A stretch of DNA of 64,000 bases. It comes from Kocuria rosea. Lineage in GTDB: Bacteria > Actinomycetota > Actinomycetes > Actinomycetales > Micrococcaceae. The stretch is taken from positions 682,001-746,000 of the forward strand of contig NZ_CP035103.1 in NCBI RefSeq assembly GCF_006094695.1. The letters are read 5' to 3'. Of the stretch, positions 8,783 to 16,613 are shown in pieces; position 1 is the first letter of the stretch, and the number at the start of each line of letters is the position of its first letter. The position numbers and the translations under genes are program-made. The notes below the pieces were generated by a model. The model did no database searches and had not been told where the DNA came from. It saw nothing but the letters and a program-made list of their open reading frames with translations.

Positions 8783-9805
8783 ATGCCCATCGCAACCCCT
8801 GATGTCTACGCCGAGATGATCGACCGGGCCAAGGAGAAGGGTTTCGCCTACCCGGCGATCAACGTCACCTCCTCCCAGACCCTCAACGCCGCCATCCGCG
8901 GCTTCGCCGAGGCCGGCTCGGACGGCATCATCCAGGCCTCCACCGGCGGCGCCGCCTACTGGTCCGGGGCCTCCGTCAAGGACATGGTCAACGGCTCGCT
9001 CGCGATGGCCGCCTTCGCCCGCGAGGTCGCCAAGAACTACGACGTCAACATCGCCCTGCACACCGACCACTGCCCGCAGGACAAGCTCGAGGGCTTCGTG
9101 CTGCCGCTGCTGGAGGAGTCGGAGAAGGCCGTGGCCCGCGGCGAGGACCCGATCTTCCAGTCCCACATGTGGGACGGCTCCGCCATCGAGCTCGACGAGA
9201 ACCTCAGGATCGCCCAGGACCTGCTGGCCCGCACGAACAAGGCCAAGATCATCCTCGAGGTCGAGATCGGCGCGGTCGGCGGCGAGGAGGACGGCGTCGA
9301 GAACGAGATCAACGAGAAGCTGTACTCCACCGTCGAGGACGGTCTCGCCACGGTCGAGGCCCTCGGCGCCGGCGAGAACGGCCGCTACCTCACCGCCCTG
9401 ACCTTCGGCAACGTGCACGGCGTGTACAAGCCCGGCGGGGTCAAGCTGCGCCCCGAGCTGCTGCAGCAGATCCAGGCGGAGGTCGGCAAGAAGCTCGGCC
9501 AGGACCGCCCGTTCGACCTCGTCTTCCACGGCGGCTCCGGCTCCTCCGCGCAGGAGATCGCCGACGCCGTCTCCTACGGCGTGGTCAAGATGAACGTGGA
9601 CACCGACACCCAGTACGCCTTCACCCGCCCCATCGCCGGGTTCATGTTCGCCAACTACGACGGCGTCCTGAAGATCGACGGCGAGGTCGGCAACAAGAAG
9701 AAGTACGACCCGCGCGTGTGGGGGGCCCTGGCCGAGGAGTCCATGGCCGCCCGCGTGGTCGAGGCCTGCCAGAACCTCGGCTCCGCCGGGACCTCCGTCA
9801 AGTAG
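8783..9805 (+). CDS. fba: Class II fructose-bisphosphate aldolase
   Basis: A 340-aa zinc-dependent aldolase that cleaves fructose 1,6-bisphosphate in glycolysis and runs in reverse in gluconeogenesis. ALHTDHCPQD carries a zinc His and the catalytic Asp, LEVEIGAVGGEEDG the Glu-rich metal region, HGVYKPG and FHGGSGSS the further zinc His residues and phosphate loop, and KMNVDTDTQ the substrate Asn/Asp. The length is that of the actinobacterial class IIa enzyme. Followed by a strong hairpin, then the DUF3151 gene. Confidence 0.95.
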   Translation: MPIATPDVYAEMIDRAKEKGFAYPAINVTSSQTLNAAIRGFAEAGSDGIIQASTGGAAYWSGASVKDMVNGSLAMAAFAREVAKNYDVNIALHTDHCPQDKLEGFVLPLLEESEKAVARGEDPIFQSHMWDGSAIELDENLRIAQDLLARTNKAKIILEVEIGAVGGEEDGVENEINEKLYSTVEDGLATVEALGAGENGRYLTALTFGNVHGVYKPGGVKLRPELLQQIQAEVGKKLGQDRPFDLVFHGGSGSSAQEIADAVSYGVVKMNVDTDTQYAFTRPIAGFMFANYDGVLKIDGEVGNKKKYDPRVWGALAEESMAARVVEACQNLGSAGTSVK

Positions 9806-9828
9806 CCGCCCCTCCGCGGCCGCGGAGC

Positions 9829-9868
9829 ACGACGGCGGCGTCCTGCCCGAGCGGGGCGCCGCCGTCGT
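9829..9868 (+). terminator. Terminator hairpin after fba
   Basis: A perfect 12-bp stem (ACGACGGCGGCG with its complement at 9857-9868) encloses a second small CCCG/CGGG stem and is followed by TTCCC. Confidence 0.7.
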
Positions 9869-9925
9869 TCCCGCGCCCGTCCTGCACGCCCCGCAGTCCC
9901 GCGCATCGAAAGGACCCCGTCCCTC

Positions 9926-10345
9926 ATGAGCCTCACCGGCAAGAACCTGCTCGGCGGCCCCGAGCCCACCTACCTCACCGAGGACCCGGGCCTGGTCGAG
10001 CGCATCGAGGCGGGCGACGAGGCGGAGGACCTCGCCGCGCGCTTCCCGAAGGCCTCCCTCGCGTGGGCCATGTGCGCCGAGGACGCCCTCACCGAGGGCC
10101 GCGTCCTCGAGGGCTACGCCTTCGCCCGCGTGGGCTACCACCGCGGCCTCGACGCCCTGCGCGGCCACGGGTGGAAGGGCCACGGGCCCGTCCCGTTCTC
10201 CCACGAGCCCAACCGCGGCTTCCTGCGGGCGCTCGCGGCCCTGGGCCGGGCCGCCGCGGCCATCGGCGAGTTCGACGAGGCCGAGCGGATCCAGAAGTTC
10301 CTCAACGACTCGGACCCCACCGCCGCGGAGCAGCTGCAGCGCTGA
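9926..10345 (+). CDS. DUF3151 family protein
   Basis: A 139-aa soluble protein of the DUF3151 family. No catalytic motif is evident. It is mostly helical, with GYAFARVGYHRGLDALR and RALAALGRAAAAIGEFDEAERI resembling a short tetratricopeptide-like helical repeat. The RBS is GAAAGGA. Genes of this family commonly follow fba in actinobacteria, as here, which suggests a link to central carbon metabolism, but no function is established. Confidence 0.75.
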   Translation: MSLTGKNLLGGPEPTYLTEDPGLVERIEAGDEAEDLAARFPKASLAWAMCAEDALTEGRVLEGYAFARVGYHRGLDALRGHGWKGHGPVPFSHEPNRGFLRALAALGRAAAAIGEFDEAERIQKFLNDSDPTAAEQLQR

Positions 10346-10358
10346 CCCGGCGGTCGCC

Positions 10359-10396
10359 AGGGCCCGGGGGACGCCGGAGGACGGCTCCCGGGCCCT
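10359..10396 (+). terminator. Hairpin after the DUF3151 gene
   Basis: A perfect 10-bp stem, AGGGCCCGGG with CCCGGGCCCT, surrounds an 18-nt loop. Confidence 0.55.
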
Positions 10397-10440
10397 CGTC
10401 GTGTCCGGTCACGACCGTTGTCGACCGGCCGGAGCGGTGC

Positions 10441-10453
10441 CAGCATGGAGGCA
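10441..10453 (+). promoter_or_regulatory. Possible leaderless promoter of the first maleate-isomerase-like gene
   Basis: CAGCAT at 10441-10446 sits six bases before the ATG. A GGAGG lies directly against the ATG, too close for normal initiation. The hexamer is weaker than others in the window because it lacks the leading T. Confidence 0.35.
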
Positions 10454-11217
10454 TGGCCGCCCCGCAGACGCCCCTCCCGGAGGGCCCCGGCGTCCAGCGC
10501 GTGCTCGGCGTGGTGAACCCCTACGACATGGCCCTCGACCGCGAGATGTGGCGGTGGATGCCCGCGACGACGTCCCTGGCGGTGGCGCGCACGCCGTACC
10601 ACCCCCTGGTCGTGGACGAGCTCATGGCCGCGCGGATCGGCGACGACGCCGAGATCAGGGCGGCGGCCCGCTCCCTGGCGGCCGTGGGCCCGGAGGCCGT
10701 GGTCTACGCCTGCACGTCCGGCAGCTTCGTGCACGGCCGGCGGGGGGCCCGGCGGATCTCCCGGACGATCGCCGAGGAGACCGGTGTCCCGGCCCTCACC
10801 ACCTCCGAGGCGCTGCTCGAGGCGCTCGACGCCCTGGGCACGACCGCCCTCGCGATCGCCACCCCCTACGTCGAGCGGCTCACGCAGCGGCTGGAGGACT
10901 TCCTCGCGGAGGACGGCAGGGACGTCGTCGCCTGCGCGGGCCTGGGGCTGGACCGGCTCATCTGGCACGTCCCCTACGCCGTGACGGCGGACCTCGTCCG
11001 CCGGGCGGACCGGCAGGAGGCCCGGGCCGTCTTCGTGGCCTGCACCAACCTGCCCACCTACGACCTCATCGCGCCCCTCGAGCAGGAGCTGGGCAAGCCG
11101 GTGCTGACCGCCAACCAGGTCACGCTGTGGGCGGGCCTGCGCCGGCTGGGCCTGACCCCGGAGGGCCCGGGGCAGCGCCTGTGCGCCCTGCCGTCCCGCG
11201 AGGCCGAGCTGCGCTGA
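10453..11217 (+). CDS. Maleate isomerase / Asp-Glu racemase superfamily protein, two-cysteine form
   Basis: A 254-aa protein of the aspartate/glutamate racemase superfamily, in the maleate cis-trans isomerase and arylmalonate decarboxylase branch. Both candidate catalytic cysteines are present: Cys87 in VYACTSGSFVHG and Cys197 in VFVACTNLPTYD. LTANQVTLWAGLRRLGL closes the second half-domain. Two cysteines fit a cofactor-free isomerase or racemase acting on a dicarboxylate. It faces, tail to tail and 11 bp apart, a paralogue that has lost the second cysteine. The family is clear; the substrate is not. Confidence 0.8.
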   Translation: MAAPQTPLPEGPGVQRVLGVVNPYDMALDREMWRWMPATTSLAVARTPYHPLVVDELMAARIGDDAEIRAAARSLAAVGPEAVVYACTSGSFVHGRRGARRISRTIAEETGVPALTTSEALLEALDALGTTALAIATPYVERLTQRLEDFLAEDGRDVVACAGLGLDRLIWHVPYAVTADLVRRADRQEARAVFVACTNLPTYDLIAPLEQELGKPVLTANQVTLWAGLRRLGLTPEGPGQRLCALPSREAELR

Positions 11218-11228
11218 GCCGGCCAGGG

Positions 11229-11939
11229 TCACGCCCGGAAGAGGGCGCCGAGCCGGTCGGCGCGGGCGGGGTGCCCGGCCAGCCGCAGCCCGTGCCACGC
11301 CGTCACCTGGTTCGCGGTCAGCACGGGCAGCCCGAGCGCCCGCTCGAGCTCCGGCAGGGCGGCCACCGTGTGCAGGGCCGTGTCCGGGACGAGCAGGCAC
11401 TCGGCGCCCCGGACGTCCGCGGCGCGCGCGGCCCCGAGCAGCCACTCGGCGTCGAGGCGCCCGGCGTCCTCGCCGCTGGGGACGCCGTGGGCGGACAGCG
11501 CCGTGACCGTGATGCCGTCCCCGGCCAGGAAGGCCGTGAAGCGGACCGCGACGTCCGCCGGGTAGGTCGCCGCCACCGCGACCCGGCGGGCCCCCAGGTG
11601 CCGGACCGCCGCCGAGAACGCCCAGGACGTCGAGGAGGCGGGAGCGCCGCCGGCCTCGGCCACCCAGCGGGCCTGGACGAGCGCGCCCTCCCGGCCGTGC
11701 ACGAAGCTGCCCGACGTGCAGGCCCACAGCACGGCGTCCGGGGCGTGGGCGCGCGCCCGGCGGGCGGCGGGCTCCAGGTGCCGGCGGGCGCCGAGGTCGA
11801 GCAGCGCCCCGACGTCGTGCGCGGTGCCGCCCTCCCAGGTGTGCACCACGGGGAAGGCGGCGTCCGGCACGAGGCGCTCCAGCACCGCGTAGTCGTCCTC
11901 CGCGCTGTGCCCGGGATAGAGCATGACCACGGTGTGCAC
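11229..11939 (-). CDS. Maleate isomerase / arylmalonate decarboxylase-like paralogue lacking the second cysteine
   Basis: A 236-aa protein starting at GTG 11939 with an upstream GGGAGGGGG. It shares CTSGSFVHGREGA (Cys74) and LTANQVTAWHGL with its convergent neighbour. The position of the second catalytic Cys is Asp186 (LLVPDTALHT). Arylmalonate decarboxylases also work with a single Cys, so this may be a decarboxylase or a one-base isomerase; the EutA protein of ectoine-utilisation clusters belongs to the same branch. It is transcribed divergently from the amidase gene across a shared operator, tying it to that operon. Confidence 0.75.
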   Translation of the reverse strand: MHTVVMLYPGHSAEDDYAVLERLVPDAAFPVVHTWEGGTAHDVGALLDLGARRHLEPAARRARAHAPDAVLWACTSGSFVHGREGALVQARWVAEAGGAPASSTSWAFSAAVRHLGARRVAVAATYPADVAVRFTAFLAGDGITVTALSAHGVPSGEDAGRLDAEWLLGAARAADVRGAECLLVPDTALHTVAALPELERALGLPVLTANQVTAWHGLRLAGHPARADRLGALFRA

Positions 11940-11987
11940 GTCGGGGCGCCCCCTCCCGGGAGGGTTGGACGAGATCGGCGAAGAGCT

Positions 11988-11993
11988 TACAGT
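11988..11993 (+). promoter_or_regulatory. Putative -10 element of the amidase operon
   Basis: TACAGT at 11988-11993 places the transcription start near 12000, inside the palindromic operator at 11996-12009, so a bound protein would block initiation. Confidence 0.45.
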
Positions 11994-11995
11994 TT

Positions 11996-12009
11996 GATTG
12001 TCGACAATC
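11996..12009. promoter_or_regulatory. Palindromic operator, probable GntR-FCD site 1
   Basis: GATTGTCGACAATC is a perfect 14-bp palindrome in the gap between the divergent racemase-like and amidase genes. It contains the GT-N2-AC core typical of GntR-family sites and is identical at 13 of 14 positions to the site at 28981-28994. The GntR-FCD gene 2 kb downstream is the best candidate binder (inference). Confidence 0.65.
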
Positions 12010-12030
12010 GTAGCCGCCGGAGGGGGTCCC

Positions 12031-13476
12031 GTGCAGGACGTGCTGGAGCTGTCCGCGCTGCAGCTGTCGGCGGCCTACGCCGCGGGCGAGCTGTCGCCGG
12101 TCGAGGTCGTCGAGGCGACGCTGCGCGCGATCGAGACCGTGGACCCGGTCCTCAACGCCTTCTGCCTCGTGGAGGGCGACGAGGCGCTGCGCGGCGCCCG
12201 GGACTCGCAGGAGCGCTGGGCCCGCGGGGAGGGGCGCGGACCGCTGGACGGGGTGCCCACCACGGTCAAGGACCTGCTCCTGGCCCGCGGCCGGCCCACC
12301 CTGCGGGGCTCCCTGCTCGTCGACGACGCCGGGCCGTGGGACGAGGACGCCCCGTCGGTGGCCCGGCTCAAGGAGGCCGGCGCGGTGCTCGTCGGCAGGA
12401 CGACCACCCCGGAGTTCGGCTGGAAGGGCGTCACGGACAGCCCCCGCACCGGTGTCACGGTCAACCCCTGGGACACCGCCCGGACCCCCGGCGGCTCCTC
12501 GGGCGGCTCGGCCGCCGCCGTGGCGGCCCGGCTCGGCGCCCTGTCGGTGGGCACCGACGGCGGGGGGTCCGTCCGCATCCCGGCCTCCTTCTGCGGGATC
12601 GTGGGGCTCAAGCCCACCTACGGGCTGGTGCCCCTGTACCCGGCGAGCCCCTTCGGCACGCTGGCCCACGCCGGGCCGCTGACCCGCACCGTGGCCGACG
12701 CCGCCGCGATGCTCGACGCCCTGTCCGGGTACGACCCCCGGGACTGGTCCGCGCTGCCCACCCCCACCGGGAGCTTCCTCGGCCGGCTGGCCGGCCCGGA
12801 GCGGGCGGCCGGCCTGCGGGTGGCCTTCAGCCCGGACCTCGGCTACGGCGCCAACGACCCCGGGGTGGAGCGCTCCGTGCGGGCGGCCGTCGGGGTGCTG
12901 GCCGAGCTCGGCGCGGTGGTCGAGGAGGTGGAGCTGGGCCAGGAGGACCCCGTGTGGGCCTACCACGTGCTCTGGTTCAGCGGCGCGGCGGCCGTGGTGG
13001 CCGGCTGCGGGGCGGGCGCGCTCGAACGGATCGACCCCTCCCTGCGCGCCGCGCTCGAGCGGCACCACGGCTTCACCGCCCAGGACTACCTCGACGCCAC
13101 GGCCTGCCGCATGGCCTGGGGCCGCCGGATGGGCCTGCTGCACGAGCGCTACGACGTCCTCGTGACGCCCACCCTGCCCCGGACGGCCTTCGAGGCCGGC
13201 ACGGACGTCCCGGCCGGGTCCCCGAGCCAGGACTGGACCAGCTGGACGCCCTACTCCTACCCCTTCAACCTCACCCAGCAGCCCGCGGTCACCGTCCCGT
13301 GCGGGCTCTCCGCGGAGGGGCTGCCCGTCGGCCTGCAGATCGTGGGCCCGCGCCACGGCGACCAGCGGGTGCTCGACGCCGCGGCCGCCTACGAGGCCGC
13401 GGCCGGCCACGGCGCCCTCCGCCCACCGGCCGCGGCCCGGTCCTCCGCCGCGGTGCCGGTGCGGAGCACCCCGTGA
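12031..13476 (+). CDS. Amidase signature family enzyme
   Basis: A 481-aa amidase starting at GTG 12031 behind GGAGGGGG; the frame is open from a TTG at 11998, but that start would place the operator inside the gene. The Ser-Ser-Lys triad region is complete: Lys in GVPTTVKDLLL, the Gly/Ser-rich segment TPGGSSGGSAAAVAARL, and the nucleophile stretch GTDGGGSVRIPASFCGIVGLKPTYG. VPCGLSAEGLPVGLQIVGP is the usual C-terminal signature. It hydrolyses an amide to acid and ammonia, or a carbamoyl group; GatA is unlikely because gatB and gatC are absent. Overlaps the DUF3830 gene by 4 bp and is led by the GntR-type operator. Confidence 0.87.
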   Translation: MQDVLELSALQLSAAYAAGELSPVEVVEATLRAIETVDPVLNAFCLVEGDEALRGARDSQERWARGEGRGPLDGVPTTVKDLLLARGRPTLRGSLLVDDAGPWDEDAPSVARLKEAGAVLVGRTTTPEFGWKGVTDSPRTGVTVNPWDTARTPGGSSGGSAAAVAARLGALSVGTDGGGSVRIPASFCGIVGLKPTYGLVPLYPASPFGTLAHAGPLTRTVADAAAMLDALSGYDPRDWSALPTPTGSFLGRLAGPERAAGLRVAFSPDLGYGANDPGVERSVRAAVGVLAELGAVVEEVELGQEDPVWAYHVLWFSGAAAVVAGCGAGALERIDPSLRAALERHHGFTAQDYLDATACRMAWGRRMGLLHERYDVLVTPTLPRTAFEAGTDVPAGSPSQDWTSWTPYSYPFNLTQQPAVTVPCGLSAEGLPVGLQIVGPRHGDQRVLDAAAAYEAAAGHGALRPPAAARSSAAVPVRSTP

Positions 13477-13976
13477 CCCGCTACCTCACCGTCGGCCTGG
13501 AGCGGCGCGCCGTCACCGCCCGCGCCCGGCTCCTGGACCGCGAGGCGCCCCGGACCGCCGAGGCCGTCTGGCGGGCGCTGCCCCTCGCCGGCCAGGTCTT
13601 CCACGGGAAGTTCGCCCGCAACGAGATCTACGCCCTGGTCCCGGCGTTCGCGCCCGAGGAGCCGGGGCCCGAGAACCAGACCGTGACGCCCATCCCGGGG
13701 GACCTCTGCTACTTCAGCTTCGACGGGGTGCTCGAGAACCCCGCCTACGGCTACGACGCCTCCTCCGGGACCTCCGAGCACCGCCTGCTCATCGACCTCG
13801 CCGTCTTCTACGGCCGGAACAACCTGCTGCTCAATGGAGACGTTGGGTGGGTGCCGGGCAACGTCTTCGCCACGATCGAGGACGGCCTCGACGAGCTGGC
13901 CGCCGCGTGCCAGGACGTGTGGATGGGCGGGGCCCGGGGCGAGACCCTGCGGTTCGCCCGCGCGGAGGAGCCCTGA
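13473..13976 (+). CDS. DUF3830 family protein (cyclophilin-like fold)
   Basis: A 167-aa protein starting at GTG 13473, overlapping the amidase by 4 bp. DUF3830 proteins adopt a cyclophilin-like barrel. Conserved stretches are GQVFHGKFARNEIYALVPAF, GDLCYFSFDG and FYGRNNLLLNGDVGWVPGNVFATI. No catalytic function is established. The translational coupling to the amidase and the GntR gene 80 bp downstream suggest that it acts on the same substrate or an intermediate. Confidence 0.75.
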   Translation: MTRYLTVGLERRAVTARARLLDREAPRTAEAVWRALPLAGQVFHGKFARNEIYALVPAFAPEEPGPENQTVTPIPGDLCYFSFDGVLENPAYGYDASSGTSEHRLLIDLAVFYGRNNLLLNGDVGWVPGNVFATIEDGLDELAAACQDVWMGGARGETLRFARAEEP

Positions 13977-13997
13977 GCCGGCCGGCACGGCGCGAAC

Positions 13998-14003
13998 TAG
14001 GAT
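13998..14003 (+). promoter_or_regulatory. Putative -10 element of the GntR gene
   Basis: TAGGAT at 13998-14003 gives a short leader before the ATG at 14057, so the regulator may be transcribed on its own as well as with the amidase operon. Confidence 0.4.
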
Positions 14004-14056
14004 GGATCCTCGGCCCGGGCGCCCCGCCCCGGGCCGGACGAGAGATGGAGAGCAGC

Positions 14057-14719
14057 ATGGCAGCCCGGTCGGCCCTTCCCCCCGTGGTCCAGGAGTCGAC
14101 CCCTGCGCTCATCGCCAGGATCCTGCGGGAGGCCATCGCCGACGGCCGCTTCCCGCCCGGGAGCCAGCTCGTGGAGCAGGAGCTGGCCAGGGAGCTCAAC
14201 GTGAGCCGGGGACCCCTGCGCGAGGCCATGCAGCGGCTCACGCAGGAGGGCCTGCTCGTGGGCCACCGCAACCGCGGGCTGTTCGTGATGGAGCTGACCG
14301 AGGACGCGGTCCGGGACATGTACCTCGCCCGGGAGGCCGTGGAGTGCGCGGCCGTGCGCCGGATCGTGGCCACGGGCACCGGGCCCCGGGCCGCCGAGGC
14401 GCTGGCCGTGCCGCTGGCCGAGATGCGGGCCGCCGCCCCGGAGCCGAACGGGCGCGCGATGTCGGAGGCGGACCTGCACTTCCACGAGCTGCTCGTGGAG
14501 CTCGCCGGCAGCCCCCGGCTGCTCGGCATGCACCGGACGCTGCTCACCCAGATCCGGATGTCCCTGACCGGCATGCAGGGGACCTACGGGTCCGCCGACG
14601 CCCGCCTCCGGGAGCACACCGAGATCGCCGAGGCGCTCGACGCGCAGGACGCGGACCGTGCGGACACGCTGCTGCGGGCCCACATGCAGGACGGACTCGA
14701 GCGGGTCCTGGGCGCCTGA
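14057..14719 (+). CDS. GntR family regulator, FCD (FadR) subfamily
   Basis: A 220-aa repressor-type regulator. The start at 14057 is preferred over the in-frame ATG at 14045 because GGAG at 14047-14050 is correctly spaced. The N-terminal winged HTH reads ARILREAIADGRFPPGSQL, then NVSRGPLREAMQRLTQEGLL. The C-terminal FCD domain has DLHFHELLVE, REHTEIAEAL and LLRAHM, with the Asp and His residues that bind a metal and a carboxylate effector in this family. Its likely sites are the palindromes at 11996 and 28981. The effector would be an organic acid from the amide/dicarboxylate pathway (inference). Confidence 0.88.
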   Translation: MAARSALPPVVQESTPALIARILREAIADGRFPPGSQLVEQELARELNVSRGPLREAMQRLTQEGLLVGHRNRGLFVMELTEDAVRDMYLAREAVECAAVRRIVATGTGPRAAEALAVPLAEMRAAAPEPNGRAMSEADLHFHELLVELAGSPRLLGMHRTLLTQIRMSLTGMQGTYGSADARLREHTEIAEALDAQDADRADTLLRAHMQDGLERVLGA

Positions 14720-14758
14720 CCGGGCTGCGCCCCTGCCCGCGCGCGGGCCGGCGGGGCG

Positions 14759-15496
14759 TCAGGACGCGCCGGGCTCCTCGCCGCGGCCGGGACCGCCGGG
14801 CCGGCGCGGACGCCACATCGGGCGGGGCCAGTCCCTGCGGGGCAGGCGCACGTTCCACTCGCCCGCCCCGGGCAGCCGCCACCCCCGGCGCCGGGCCACC
14901 ACGGTGACCGTGGCGGCGGTGAGGATCGCCGCGGCCATGCCCCAGTTGGGGTAGCCCAGACCGTGCAGCACCGCCATCTCGGCGCTGCCGATCACCGCCC
15001 CGGTCGCGTAGAGGGTGTTGCCGCCGAAGATCATCGGCACCCGCCCCACCGCGATGTCGCGGATCATCCCGCCGCCCACGGCGGTGATCACCCCGATCAT
15101 GACGGCCGGCAGCCAGGTCAGTCCCACGTCGAGGGCCTTGCCCGTGCCCGTCGCCGCCCAGCAGCCCAGGGCCAGGGCGTCGGCCACCACCAGGACGCGG
15201 TTGGTCCACTTCCCCCGGAACTGCAGGAAGAACGCGATGGTGGCGCCGGCGATCGCCGTGATCAGGTACGCGGGGTTCGTCAGGGCCACGGGGAAGCCGA
15301 CCTGCAGGAGGGTGTCGCGCAGCAGTCCCCCGCCGAGCGCGGAGACGACGGCCAGGAACGCGAAGCCGACGGGGTCCATCTTCAGCTGGCGCGCCACCAC
15401 CCCGCCCAGGACGCCGTTGGTCAGCACGCCGAGCAGGTCGACGGCGTCGAAGGCCGCGCTCGGGTCGAGATCCTCCACGGCCACCACGACCACCAC
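14759..15496 (-). CDS. Trimeric intracellular cation (TRIC) channel family protein (former UPF0126)
   Basis: A membrane protein of about 245 aa, convergent with the GntR gene. Two glycine hinge repeats, FLAVVSALGGGLLRDTLL and MIGVITAVGGGMIRDIAVG, each end with the GG-x-x-RD motif that marks bacterial TRIC proteins. Seven membrane segments are expected, followed by a basic Arg/Pro-rich tail. The start is one of four clustered GTG codons (15496, 15493, 15487, 15484); GGAG at 15502-15505 favours the first two. Bacterial homologues conduct monovalent cations, but some were proposed to move small metabolites. Confidence 0.82.
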   Translation of the reverse strand: MVVVVAVEDLDPSAAFDAVDLLGVLTNGVLGGVVARQLKMDPVGFAFLAVVSALGGGLLRDTLLQVGFPVALTNPAYLITAIAGATIAFFLQFRGKWTNRVLVVADALALGCWAATGTGKALDVGLTWLPAVMIGVITAVGGGMIRDIAVGRVPMIFGGNTLYATGAVIGSAEMAVLHGLGYPNWGMAAAILTAATVTVVARRRGWRLPGAGEWNVRLPRRDWPRPMWRPRRPGGPGRGEEPGAS

Positions 15497-15539
15497 CGCC
15501 TCTCCCGCGTCACGCCGACGCCCGAGGGTAGCACCGTCT

Positions 15540-16591
15540 CCCGCGCCCCTGCTGGCCACCGCGGCGGCGTTCCTGGGCATCCTCGCTCTGGTGGGCGGGG
15601 TGGTGACGGGCATCGTCCTCGCGGTCCGCAGCGAGTGGGACAACCTCTCGGCCTCGGCCGTGGAGGGGTGGGAGGAGCTGCAGCGCGTGATCATGTCCGG
15701 GCCCCTGCCCGTGGACACCGCCTCCCTGGACGCGCTGCTCCAGCGGGCCACCGACTTCCTCACGTCCAGCGCGTTCGCCGGGGGAGCCATCAGCGGGCTC
15801 ACGGCCGCCACCGAGTTCCTCGCCGGCGTGGTGCTCATGACCGTCGTCCTGTTCTTCTTCCTGAAGGACGGCGCGAAGATGTGGAACTTCACGCTGCGCT
15901 GGTTCCACGGCGGGACCCGGGCGCGGCTCGCCGAGTCCGGGGACCGGGCGGTCCAGGTGCTCGGCGGCTACGTGCGCGGCACCGCGGTCGTCGCCGCCGT
16001 CGACGCGGTGTTCATCGGGGTGCCCCTGGCCCTGCTCGGGGTGCCCTTGGCGCTGCCGCTGGCCGTCATCGTGTTCATCGGCGGGTTCGTCCCGATCGTC
16101 GGCGCCACGGCCGCGGGGATCCTGGCCGCCCTGGTCACGCTCGTGACCAACGGCCCGTGGACCGCCCTGATCGTGGCCGGCGTCGTCGTCGTCGTCAACC
16201 AGATCGAGGGCGACCTCCTCCAGCCCGTGGTGATGGGCCGGACCCTGAGCCTGCACGCGATCGTCGTGCTGCTGGCCCTCACGGTGGGCACCATCGTCGG
16301 CGGGATCTTCGGGGCCATCCTCGCCGTGCCGATCACCGCGGTGGCCTGGGCCGTGATCCAGGTGTGGAGCGGCCGGTACCAGGCGGGGGAGGACCCGGTG
16401 CTGGGACCGGACCCGCTCGACCCCCAGGACACCGCCCGGTCCAAGGCGAGCATGGCCGAGCGGTGGAAGTACCAGCGGATGCGCTACCAGCACCGCCCCG
16501 GCGGCCGGCTCGGGGCCACGGAGCACGACGCCCGCGGGCGGCCGCACGACGGCCCGCCCCGGCCGGGGACGAGCCGGAAGCGCAGGCCTGA
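15540..16591 (+). pseudogene. AI-2E family transporter remnant, truncated at the 5' end and frameshifted at the 3' end
   Basis: The frame encodes most of an AI-2E (PF01594) membrane protein: FLGILALVGGVVTG, FLTSSAFAGGAISGLT, VLFFFLKDGAKMWNF, RAVQVLGGYVRGTAVVA, FIGGFVPIVGATAAG and VVVVNQIEGDLLQPVVMGRTLSLHA. Family members normally have about 100 further N-terminal residues with the first membrane helices; here the homology begins abruptly at about 15540, only 43 bp from the start of the divergent TRIC gene, and no upstream frame holds the missing part. The nearest start codons (GTG 15591, 15600, 15603) lack a Shine-Dalgarno. The coding frame has no stop before running deep into antisense of the next gene; a stop in a shifted frame at 16589-16591 marks the likely original end. 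Probably not functional. Confidence 0.65.
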
Positions 16592-16613
16592 GCGGCCCCG
16601 GAGGGCCACGGCG

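Noticed and set aside
10135..13410. A 1091-codon open frame on the minus strand opposite the racemase and amidase genes
   Set aside because: It is an antisense shadow caused by high GC; the plus-strand frames hold complete enzyme motifs and the minus-strand translation is low-complexity His/Gly/Arg-rich sequence.
12031..13476. GatA subunit of the tRNA amidotransferase
   Set aside because: gatB and gatC are absent, and the gene is coupled to DUF3830 and a catabolic-type operator.
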